Made by a program: the position numbers and the translations under genes. 64,000 nucleotides of DNA from Varanus komodoensis (Eukaryota; Chordata; Lepidosauria; Squamata; Varanidae), in assembly GCF_004798865.1 (NCBI RefSeq), contig NW_025335268.1, forward strand, positions 118,658,880 through 118,722,879. The letters run 5' to 3'. Shown here piece after piece: positions 55,316-64,000 of this stretch (positions are counted from its first letter, which is position 1; each line of letters opens with the position of its first letter). The notes below the pieces were generated by a model. It did not search any database and was not told the origin of the DNA. It was given only the letters and a program-made list of their open reading frames with translations.

Positions 55316-55590
55316 TAAGTACCCAGAAATGCTGGGCATTTGTCATCTGCCTACTTGTTGTCTGTTGAGCATTGATATTCAGTGCGAGAGTAAGATAATG
55401 TATGATGGTGTTAAAACCCGACGCATTTATGACATGAATATGGATTTTCAGCGGGGTTCCCAGCACTCCCCCTCAGGCCCCGTATACTTTTCAGTTGTAC
55501 TCACTGAACACCTCTATTAGATAGTGCTCACAAGTAGCCTTACTTTACTTACAGAGCCTGGGATAAAAACCAATCTAAAAACATTTAAAT

Positions 55591-55680
55591 TGCAATAGGC
55601 TTACTTAGAAGTAAACCCCACTAAACACTGGGACTTGCTTCCCAATGAAGGGGTGGACAAGATAGTGCTGTAAATCACTG
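55591..55680. repeat. Palindromic-family relic
   Basis: CAATAGGCTTACTTAGAAGTAA, ACCCCACTAAACACTGGGAC and TTGCTTCCCAATG follow the central part of the squamate repeat 'cttacttctgagtaagccccattgaa...tgggacttact'. Both ends are lost. Confidence 0.45.
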
Positions 55681-55743
55681 TTTCTAAGCTATTGCATTGG
55701 CTGCTTTGCATTTGGCCTTCAGAAGCCCTTTCAGAACATTGTC

Positions 55744-55990
55744 ATTTATTTATTAGATTTGTATCCCACCTTTTTCTTTTTTAAGGACTCAAAGCAGCTT
55801 ACATCATGCTCCTCCTCCTGCCCTAAGTCTTATCCCTATGTCAACAACCCTGTGAGGGAGGTTGGGCTGAGACTCCCTCCATGACTGGCCCAAAGTCACC
55901 CAGTTGGCTCCATGGCTGAACTGGGACTAGAACCCAAATTGCCCGAGTCCCAGACCCGTGCCCTTAACCACTACATCACACTGGCTCTCA
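55744..55990 (-). mobile_element. tRNA-derived SINE, reverse strand, near full length
   Basis: TTTATTTATTAGATTTGTAT, CCCACCTTTTTCTTTTTTAAG, CAACAACCCTGTGAGGGAGG, CCAAAGTCACCCAGTTGGC, GGGACTAGAACCCAAATTGC and CTTAACCACTACATCACACT GGCTCT give tail, body and head in reverse. It is well preserved and comparable to the copy at 37123 in divergence. Confidence 0.88.
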
Positions 55991-56257
55991 TGGTGGTCAT
56001 GGCTCACCAGCAGTGATATTGTGGAGCTGGAGATAACAGGGAGGCCATGTCAGGCCTTTCTTTATTAGTACAGATGCTGAAAGCATCTGCCCTCCCTACA
56101 CACCTCTGAATTCCCAGATCCAACTGACCTTAGTTGCAATCCTCACATTAACAGGGCAGGAACAAATTTTTCCAACAGTGATCTATAGTTCTGGGTTGAA
56201 TTACAAAGTGTTTTGAGAAGTCCTGCTCTTGACTGGAAAACTAAGACACCCCCTACC
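55991..56257. other. Unassigned non-coding stretch
   Basis: No recognisable gene or repeat family. Confidence 0.4.
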
Positions 56258-56388
56258 CCAGGTTTCCACCGGTGGAGGGGAAAACTGCTAGATCTGGTTT
56301 GTTGATATGAATTGGGAATGTTGGAAATCTTACTGAGGACCATCATGATGAGTGTCTGCACTTCAAAATTTACTGCTAGGCCACTGGT
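56258..56388 (+). repeat. Unclassified dispersed repeat, copy 2
   Basis: Shares CACCGGTGGAGGGGAAAACT, TTTGTTGATATGAATTGGG, GACCATCATGATGAGTGTC, TGCACTTCAAAATTTACTGC and CCACTGG with 26671-26817 in the same order. The family is unknown. Confidence 0.5.
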
Positions 56389-56904
56389 CACCAGTATATA
56401 TAAGTTCCCACCTGTATCCAAGGTCAGATAACTGACTTGAAAGCATCCATGTAGTCAGGCAAAGAGAAACCACAGGCTCTATGGAACCTCTTTGGGTCAA
56501 ACCCAAAGGGTGGAGGGAGTGATTACAATTCCAAGGCCTTTTTTGCTAGCCAAAGGTGCCAGTTGCTTGCAATAAACTCCTGTAAGCTGATGTTTATATA
56601 TGGAGTTCCTTCTTGAGTTGTGTAAGCTCAGACTCTATTGCTTTGAATGCTAATATTATTCACATGTTTCTGCCCTTCCTCCAATAGTAGATTGTCTCTG
56701 TTCCTGGAGTTCCTGTTAAGCTACCATAGCTAATAGCTGTTGCTAACCCTATTATCCTACATGAATTTGTCTAATCCTCCTTACAAGCCATCTAAGCAAG
56801 TAAGGATCAGGGTATTTTGTTGCAGTAAATTCCATTAAATGGTTTTGTGTTGTGGAGAGAAATAATGACTTGCCTCCATTAAAATCAGGGTGGATTGCCC
56901 TACT

Positions 56905-57000
56905 TTATCCTCCCTTCCACCATGTGAGGTAGGTTGAGAGGAAGGATGACAGGACTCAGGATCGCTCACTGAGTTTCATGGCTGACCCATGAAGCCAAAA
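56905..57000 (-). mobile_element. SINE body fragment, reverse strand
   Basis: TTTATCCTCCCTTCCACCATG, TGAGGTAGGTTGAGAGGAAG and TCACTGAGTTTCATGGCTGA follow the reversed SINE body. The tail and head are absent. Confidence 0.55.
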
Positions 57001-57510
57001 GAGTGCTGAGTTACTATTCTCTATCTCTCCCAAAGATCATGAGTTTGAGCAAGCCTGTTCACATCCCTTCAGCTGTTTCCTGGTCCGGGAAACTGGGAAT
57101 AATTAAAGTCAGTAAGGTCTTTAAAACTCTGGTACAAGCTCTGACTGGGAGGTACAACCCATAGAAATGCACCAGACTCAAATTTTCTCAAATATTGACC
57201 ATTTAAAGAAGTGTCTCATTTTGGAACAACCCAGCTTAATGGAACTTAATAAATGCTTATTCCAGTTTAATAAATACGCCCAGAACAGAAATCATAACTG
57301 AAGAATACACTTTATTTTCAATTTAAGAGACTTTATATCTTGGCCTTTATGAAAATCAATTGCCATTCCATCAACAAAAACTGCCTCATATAAGATCAGA
57401 CAACTTTTTTCTCTAGTTCAGAGTTGCCTACTCTGACAGACAGTGGTGCTCCAAAGTCTCAGGCAAAAGTTCAGGGGTTGTGATGCCAAAGCTAAGAGTG
57501 CATCTTCTGG
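57001..57510. other. Unassigned non-coding stretch
   Basis: No recognisable gene or repeat family. Confidence 0.4.
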
Positions 57511-57635
57511 CAGTCTTCTCCAACCTGTTGCTATCCACTACAACTCTACCATTCTACAACTCCTACCATGGTCATGCTGACTCGGCAGGGTGTGAATTGT
57601 ACAACCATCAGAACAGGCCAGATTGAGAAAGACTG
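57511..57635. mobile_element. hAT MITE, 125 bp, no surviving target duplication
   Basis: The ends CAGTCTTCTCCAACCTG and CAGTCTTTCTCAATCTGG (reverse complement of the right end) are inverted repeats typical of the reptile hAT MITE family 'cagtcttcctcaacctggtgccctccag...'. The middle contains ACTACAACTCTACCATTC. The flanking 8-mers do not match, so the target duplication has decayed or the ends were lost. Confidence 0.65.
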
Positions 57636-57827
57636 CTTAAGCCTTCATGGTGGAATTAAGAATTCTTCCAGGGTTTCCCTGTTTGCTACTCAGGCACTTG
57701 CAGTAAAAGCAGCCTTATTAACCCATAAAAGTTCGGCCAATTCAGTGTAACTTACTTAGAATCATGCATAAGATTGTCTATCCACTATTACGCTACACTG
57801 TACCATTTCTATATTTAATAAATATAT

Positions 57828-57995
57828 TAACTGCATTTATATCTTACCCTTCAATGATCTCAGGATGATATAAATGCATCTTCCCATTAGCATTTTATCT
57901 TTTCCACAAAAATAATTTTGTCTGACACTGATTAGCCCAGGTCATCTCATGGCTGAGGGTTTGAACCCCATTCTCCCCTGTCTCAGTCTGACACA
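57828..57995 (-). mobile_element. SINE, degraded, reverse strand
   Basis: GCATTTATATCTTACCCTTC, AGGATGATATAAATGCATC, GCCCAGGTCATCTCATGGC and GGTTTGAACCCCATTCTCC give a decayed reversed SINE with its body partly lost. Confidence 0.5.
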
Positions 57996-58221
57996 TTTTC
58001 CCAGCTTCCCCCAGATGTGTTATGGGAATTGCAGTCCAACCTATCTGGGGAGGAGATGCCAAGGGAGGGCAGATTAACTTGGAAGAAGACCCAATCGCAT
58101 TGGCTGTCAGATTCAAAATTTCCCAATTTCTACATCTACACGATCAGAATCTCTCCACAAATTTACTTTCTTCCTCCATCACCATCAAGAAACCCTACCT
58201 CAATGCATCTCCTCAGTCTTT

Positions 58222-58378
58222 CCCATGTTGGTCCCCTCCAAATGTTTGTGCTACTGTGGCCATGTCATCAACCATGGTAGACGTCTTGAACAACAATGGC
58301 CATAGCAGTGACCATGCAGGCTGCACATGATAGGAGTGGTGGTCCAACATATTTGGAGGACAGCTGTGTTGGGGGAGG
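58222..58378. mobile_element. hAT MITE, degraded
   Basis: CATGTTGGTCCCCTCCAAATG at the left and CAACATATTTGGAGGACAGC plus TGTGTTGGGGG at the right are in inverted relation. They resemble the family at 48173 and 57511 ('ccctccaaatg' / 'catttggagggc'). An 18-bp related piece (GGGAATTGCAGTCCAACC) lies at about 58024. No target duplication was found. Confidence 0.5.
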
Positions 58379-59395
58379 CTGCAGGAGATAGGTGGCACTT
58401 GCACTGAATTAGTTGGCAATCCAAACATATTTTTGTTGTTCCTTGGGCCATTCAAATGAAAGAGTTGAGTCACATGTCTACTTACTGGAAATAAGGTGGA
58501 GTAACAGCCCCTTCCCCACCTCACAACTTTCAACAAATTACCTTTTGTATCCTGGGACAGATCTATGCTGGACACTCTGCCTCAATACAACGTGAAGATA
58601 ACACTGGTAATTGGCTTAATGGGCCACTTTAATGTGCAAATATTAGGAAAAGAAAAAAGAAAAAACCAGCTTGCTTACCAAGTTAGAGCCATGTTTGCAC
58701 CTTTGGAATTTACCCTGGAGGGAGAAGGACTTTCCAGGCATTGCAACACCACTGTGGGATAGACTTATGCCAGTGAATTAATTCTGATCTTGAAACAAAG
58801 ATGAGCAATAAGGATGGTGTGGAGTCAATTTCCTTCCAGAGACCAGGCATGTGCTTTGAAAAAGAATACTAGATCTCTTGGGGAAAGATTTGCATAGCTG
58901 TTGCTCTTCTGGATTACAGCAACAATTTATTGTGCTGCTCCACCCTTATAATTAAGGTCTGGTAAGGAGAGTAACTGGAAGAGTAACTTTAGATTCAGTC
59001 AAAAAACCAGCATGCCTTTGCATCCACATTATTTGTCACATCCACATAATTTGGAAGGGTCTTTTATGCTTTCCAAACAGCAGAATCAACCCCAAGTTCT
59101 TAGAAAGGTAAATGGATATGGGAAGCCCAGCACAAGCAACAGGGAGATAAGGCCTATCTCTGCTGGACAAACTCAACAGCTAAGAAGCTTCCTGGTACTG
59201 AGTGGCTGGAGGCCAAGTCCTGACTAGAGGAGAAAGATAGTAAACATAAGACACTCTGCTTTCTTAATGGGTACTGTCCCATATTTTTCAAAAGCTTGAG
59301 GACATCTGTGTTGCCTATGCATCATTTGGGATACTGCCAAGGTCTCTCTACAGGCTGTCCTCACCTTGATAAGTGAAGTGCACAGAAAGAACATA
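58379..59395. other. Unassigned non-coding stretch
   Basis: No recognisable gene or repeat family. Confidence 0.4.
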
Positions 59396-59498
59396 TCTGC
59401 CTCTCCCTACTTCTACTTTTTTCCCCTTTCTTTTTCTCTTCTCTTCAATTCTCCTTCTCCTTCCCCTTCTTCTTCTTCTTCTTTTTTTTTTTTTTTTT
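59396..59498. repeat. Polypyrimidine tract with (TTC)n and poly-T
   Basis: About 100 bases almost wholly C and T on the plus strand, including CTTCTTCTTCTTCTTC and a run of 18 T. Mirror-like pyrimidine tracts of this length can form triplex (H) DNA. Confidence 0.85.
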
Positions 59499-59756
59499 GT
59501 AGCTAAAGCACGGAAAGTCCCCACTTGACCAAAGTTAAACAACTCATGTTGGAGAAGCCAAGTAGAAGGTGGTATTTATTCCAAGGTAACCCAGACTTCT
59601 TACCAGGTGTTTGAGGACATTCGGGTAAGACACCCTCAAGGGGCCTCCTCCCTCAGTGACTTCTCACCACCATTGTCACCAGCTCCTCATCCTCTTTCTC
59701 ATCACTACTCTTTGCTTGCTTGGGAGTTCACAAGCCAATGGAGATGCAGACAGTGA

Positions 59757-59965
59757 CCATGTTCAGAAGGACACCACAGCTCACCATGGGTTATTTAACT
59801 CCCAATGAGCCATGATGCTTTCAGGCTCCAGAATCCACAACAAGCCCCCTCATGAAACCAGTGAGAGCAGGTTATGCAAAGATTGTTTTAAACCGTCCAT
59901 CGATTATGCAAGGGTTGTTTACCATTCACATAAGTCATGCTTTCTGGGTTCACACAACATAACCC
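59757..59965. mobile_element. GTTCACAC/CCCATGG family, possible copy
   Basis: TTCAGAAGGACACCACAGC, CACCATGGGTTATTTAACTC and CCAATGAGCCATGATGC lie at the left, and GGGTTCACACAACATAACCC plus CAAGTGGG at the right. The right motif also appears at 21703. The ends are roughly inverted. Boundaries are approximate. Confidence 0.35.
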
Positions 59966-62524
59966 CCAAGTGGGTTTGCATTTTCAATATACCTCCACAG
60001 GCTGCAGCCTCCCTGTGGGCCATTGTCTATTCCTCCCTGTGGGCTATTCCCCATAGCTTCTATTGTTCCTTCTTTTCACCACTATCATTGCCTGGGCCAT
60101 GTTGATAGGTAGATGAACAGGCAGGTTTCAATAGTGAAGAGGAAGAGGAAGCCTGAGGGGTGTTGGGGGGGAGCCTGGGCATGTGCCTTACCATGCCTAT
60201 TCTTGACTCCAGCCCTGCCTCTCACACCTGACACTGGGACTCTGCTGGTCACTTAGCCACCCTATTTGCATCTGGAAAGTGCTTGCTGCATGTCTGAACG
60301 CATCACAGAGGGTTGTGTAACTTTCAAGCTACTGACTCACAACAACCCAGCATATCCTCTGCAGATTTCTCCCTCACATAGAAAGATCCAGAAAACAAGA
60401 ACAATTATCTTGTTCCTGCCACCCATAGATGCAGCTGCTCAACCTCACAGAAAGGCCGCTGGTACCCTGCACTCCGAGACAAAAACTTAATTGCTTGGAA
60501 CATTCAACAATTGTCTGGAACAAAACAATCTAGAAAAATATATTAGACTTGGAAGAAAATGGTCAAACACTGCTGTTTTTAAAGGCAATGAACACAGAGA
60601 CCAAGTCAGAACTGAGACATAAACACCACTCAGATGCAGAGAATTTACGAGACATTCTTGAGTAATTACCACTATACAGAAACAAAAGGTGCTATAGCAG
60701 TTTGAGAACTAATTAGTTTATCATGACATGAGGTTTGGGTTAACACACCCAGACTATTTGTGCAAATTCGTCTCATCCTGATGCTCATTTACATACACTG
60801 AAATTCAAAGACACACATACCCAGAAATGAAACTGAAAAAGTCATTCCGATGTAAACCAGAAGAATCCTGTTGCCATCAACAGAATTGCCTTCAAATAAT
60901 TTGAGGAGTCGTTCAGGAAGCAGGAATGAACATTATGAGATCAACTGAATAGTATCCATAAATGCTGTGATACTGAGTATGTGTCCTTGGAAGAAAGTTC
61001 TGTTGACATCAGACATGAACAGTAATAGTAAAAATCTCTCAATGTCGATCTTTATGTAGCCAAAGTGGTCAGGGAAATGCAGCATCAGTAGGCTTGGGAG
61101 AACCCTAATTTTTTCAGGGGTTTAAAAGTATTTAGGGGACCCCTTGCAAAATAGTTAGAAGAATACCAACTGAGTTCAGTGGGCATTTAAATGTTGGCTG
61201 CAGGGGCAGGCTAGAAAACTGGGCAGGGGGACTATAACTGCATATCATGGAGAAGGACATGCCTAGCTGGATAGAATTCTGCATAGGAGCACATCACATC
61301 CTGTTGCAGGTCCTACTAGGCTGGGGTGCATGGACAAATCCACACAGCAGCACCTGTGTTCTTAACTGGAATAAGCAGGTGTTTTCCCCCTGGACATCCC
61401 CTCCCTGAAATCAGGAAGCCAGTCCAGAATATACTTGTGCAGAATATACTTCCTACAGTGTTCTCACAACTGCCCCCACAAGCCATGTGAAGGGGCAAGT
61501 TAATTAAGACAGCACATGAACTCTAGGTTTGCATGGACTATATGCACTCATCACTCATCAAATAGGCCTTGCGAGGAGAGAATACATACTCACAGAGAAC
61601 AGAACAGATCAAAACAGAATGGGGGACTCTGCTGTACACATCTATGTGGGATGTACGTAAACAAACTCCAGTACCTGCAGAATCTTGGAGTACATGCTAC
61701 TTTTTGCACCATTTCCCATGAATAGTTGGTGTGGCTTTGCTTTTCCTAGTGCTGGAATAAACACACAAACGGATATTCAGAGGAGCCACCCAATGTTTAC
61801 TGTTACAACAGGATGGCAATAACGATTTGTCTGTGTTTTTGCCTTTTGACTGTTTTGTCTGAGTGGCCCTCGTACATTTCAAACTGTTGTTGTGAGAAGA
61901 AGCATAAGTAGGTTTGAGGCAAAACACTTGTTTTTGACATCTAAAAGTAAATCCAAACATCTCCATGCACAGGAAGATGGATGATTTTTCTCCACATCTA
62001 AGTATATGCATCATGTTGTAGGTGCATTAAGTTCCAGACTAGTAGGAAAAATAAATGTTAATTACATTACTACTCTATGCCACTTTCCCCAAATTTTCTA
62101 GTAAGAATTCCAAAGCCTTGCTGAATGCAAGCTACATTCTGCTTGTCAACTAAGAATGTTACTTTATCAAAAAGGGAGCAGATAACCATACCCAAAGGAC
62201 ATTTATGAGTAGATTAGCATGACATTAGAAGGAGATAATCAGGATGGCATTTCATAAAGTTTCAGTGAGATTATCAAGTATAACAATTATGGAGTAGACA
62301 GTATTCCCTATACATTTATCAGTGATTCAAGATCAGAGCAATTACAAACATTCCTTTTGCTGATAGTAATGGTGGCTGTGTTATCATCAATCTTTTGGAA
62401 TTACAATTTATAAGGCCATAAACACTATCTGTACTTTTCCCATATTTCAGTCCTCTTTGAAATTACTGTTTGCACCTCTCCTGTGAGCCCTGCTGAATCT
62501 TGCCCTGCAAGATAGATCAGCAAA
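59966..62524. other. Unassigned stretch
   Basis: No gene recognised. A 24-mer tandem duplication (CCTCCCTGTGGGCCATTGTC type) lies at about 60008-60055, a short duplication CAGAATATACTTnTGCAGAATATACTT at about 61425-61450, and 61048-61110 resembles 26111-26190. Confidence 0.4.
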
Positions 62525-62641
62525 TTTGAACTTCACGTATCCAATGAAGTGGGCAGTGTCCATGAAAACTTATGCCTAAATAAATGAATTACTTCATTAG
62601 TCTTTAAGGTGCCAAAAGGCTCTTTGTAATTTTTGCTGTAA
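62525..62641 (+). mobile_element. Dispersed amniote repeat ('gatgaagtgggc...tctttaaggtgcc')
   Basis: ATCCAATGAAGTGGGCAGTG, CATGAAAACTTATGCC, TTAGTCTTTAAGGTGCCAAA and AGGCTCTTTGTAATTTTTGCTG match the widely distributed reptile repeat 'catctgatgaagtgggc...cgaaagcttatgcc...ttagtctctaaggtgccacaagg'. I am not sure of its transposon class. A reverse-orientation copy lies at 63708. Confidence 0.6.
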
Positions 62642-63112
62642 TTCAAGGTGCTTGTGTTGACATATAAAGCCCTAAATGGCTCAGGGCCTGGTTATCTTAG
62701 GAAGCACCTGCACCCATATCCCTACCTGGCCTTTGAGATCTATACAGGGGCCCCTCCTGTCTGAGCCATCCCTTAAGGAGGTGAGAGGGATGGACACTAG
62801 GAGGAGGGCCTTTTCTGCAGCTGCTCCCCTTATTTGAAATGTTCTCCCCAAAGAGATTTGCCAGGCCCCTTCCTTACTTTCTTTTTGGCACCAGGCAAAG
62901 ACCTTCCTTTAAAAAAATTTTTTAATATCTAATTGCCATAGACCTTTGTTTTGTATGTTTTACTGTATTTTGTTGTTGTTTTTAATATATATAATATGGT
63001 TTTTATTATGTTTTATTGTGTTTTTATCTTGTCTTGTGAGCTGCCCAGAGGTGCTGTGGCACAAATGGGAAACATGCAAATGCAATCAATCAATCAATCA
63101 ATCAATCAAATG
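62642..63112 (+). mobile_element. L2-type LINE 3' end with (AATC)n tail
   Basis: The translation at 62645-62700 reads FKVLVLTYKALNGSGPGYL, matching the L2 block F-K-V-L-V-L-T-Y-K-A-L-N-G-L-G-P-x-Y-L. The C-terminal region is frame-broken. A T-rich untranslated end follows, then TCTTGTGAGCTGCCCAGAGG and (AATC)n (63083-63110). A good copy of the 3' quarter of the family, 5'-truncated. Confidence 0.85.
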
Positions 63113-63707
63113 GCAACTCCTCTGGGAATGATCTTGCACCTGTTTCTTCTTCAGCTGCCACCCTCAGGGATCTTTAATAAAAGGACCTGAGTTTGGACAG
63201 GGGTGCATCACCCAAGATACTAACTCCAAGTTTTAGGAGGCTGTGTTTGCAGCTGTCCTCTACTATCTCTTTTCCTGTTTAGGAAGCAAACCTTTTGAAC
63301 AGTCTGATGTGTGGGGTTGGGAACCCCCACTTTGCTGTATAGCCTATCAGTCCCAGCTTTCTACTCCTTACTTACATTTGGGTTTGCAGTGTGGCTGAGA
63401 ACAGGCAGACATGAGCTTTGATTTTCCCTTTGGCATCACACTCTCAACAGGTGTGCTGTGTTTGTTCTGAAACGCTAACGCAATCCATATAACCCTATGC
63501 CTGGAGTGCAACACCAGTGGCTTATGGATTGCTTATTCTATGTGGGGAAAGTGAAAAAGGGGGATTTCAGTGGTGCGTGAGCACACTCGCAGTATCAGAA
63601 AATCCTGCAGTGCATCAAATGCTGTTCACTTTTGCCTAAGGTTCTGACAACCATTGACTATGGGCCTTAACTCACTTTACTATGAAGCAATGGTCCTTCT
63701 AAGGAAA

Positions 63708-63800
63708 ATTTGTAGAGAGGTAACTGGGTTAGTCTGTTACAGAAAAGGTTTTGTAGACTTCACTCTGCATCATCAGATACATAAACAGTTGCACTGAGCT
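63708..63800 (-). mobile_element. Dispersed amniote repeat, reverse orientation
   Basis: GTAGAGAGGTAACTGGGTTAG, TCTGTTACAGAAAAGG and CTGCATCATCAGATACATAAA match the reverse complement of the repeat at 62525 ('gtagccgtgttagtctg...cttcatcagatgcatgaa') with an internal deletion. Confidence 0.55.
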
Positions 63801-63909
63801 TCATCCACATCTCACAGGGACCTGAAATGCAGAAAATTCAGTCAATAGTATTTATTCCCTTTTACAAAACAGTTTATGACACAGTCTGGCATTGGTGAGT
63901 AGATTAGAA

Positions 63910-64000
63910 CAGGGGTTGGCAACCTTTAACACTCAAAGAGCCATTTGGACCCATTTCCCACAGAAAAGAAAACACTGGGAGCTGCAAAACCCTTTTGACA
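63910..64000 (+). mobile_element. hAT element, one end, cut by the window edge
   Basis: CAGGGGTTGGCAACCTTTAA, CACTCAAAGAGCCATTTGGA, CCCATTTCCCACAGAAAAGA and GGGAGCTGCAAAACCC are the start of a common vertebrate hAT family ('caggggtcggcaacc...agagccatttggaccc...gggagccgcaaaacc'). The rest lies beyond the window, so length and target duplication cannot be assessed. Confidence 0.7.

Noticed and set aside
1-64000. Bacterial-type features (operons, CRISPR arrays, ribosome binding sites, insertion sequences)
   Set aside because: The window is vertebrate in repeat content and CpG depletion; simple repeats are not spaced like CRISPR arrays.
1-64000. Endogenous retrovirus or other LTR element
   Set aside because: I saw no paired long terminal repeats, primer-binding sites or gag/pol-like protein blocks that I could support.

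Overview
This window reads as vertebrate nuclear DNA, most likely from a squamate reptile (lizard or snake). The inference rests on the repeat mixture: a full-length BovB LINE, a second non-BovB RTE lineage, L2-type, CR1 and L1 LINEs side by side, many tRNA-headed SINEs with a CORE/MIR-like body and an L2-like tail, and several hAT and piggyBac-like MITEs. I found no convincing host protein-coding exon, tRNA gene or other functional RNA gene. The protein-like signals I could recognise are all transposon-derived. The window is best described as intergenic or intronic sequence.

Layout. 1-10 kb is mostly unassigned sequence with a few simple repeats, an RTE 3' end at 4.1 kb, and a hAT-like end at 6.1 kb. 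10.4-14 kb has L2 pieces, two SINEs in tandem, and a 1.3-kb reverse-strand L2 fragment. 14-22 kb has reverse-strand SINEs, copies of a palindromic GTTCACAC/CCCATGG repeat family, and a pentanucleotide satellite. 22.1-23.4 kb is an L1 ORF2 relic, and 23.6-24.9 kb holds two oppositely oriented RTE pieces. 25-38 kb is mainly unassigned, with L2, CR1 and SINE relics and an AT-rich minisatellite. 39.6-50.1 kb is the densest mobile-element zone: three hAT MITEs, each with a perfect 8-bp target duplication; a 5'-truncated reverse-strand BovB; a 5S-derived relic joined to a tRNA-like relic; a TTAA-flanked MITE; the full-length BovB at 42762-45919 with a 12-bp target duplication; and a CR1 relic. 51.8-52.3 kb is a MITE with a GC-rich, internally duplicated cargo. 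54.2-55.3 kb is CpG-rich and mostly not explained by any repeat I know; it is the best candidate for a host regulatory element. 55.7-64 kb returns to SINE, L2 and hAT relics.

Nothing here works together as an operon or pathway. The links are those of transposon ecology: LINEs supply reverse transcriptase, SINEs and retrocopies depend on them, and the MITEs depend on transposases encoded elsewhere. The BovB copy is structurally complete but its reading frame is interrupted, and the first aspartate of its reverse transcriptase YADD motif reads as asparagine. I recognised no endogenous retrovirus or other LTR element. Family names come from remembered consensus sequences read by eye; no database search was run, and boundaries given without a target duplication are approximate.
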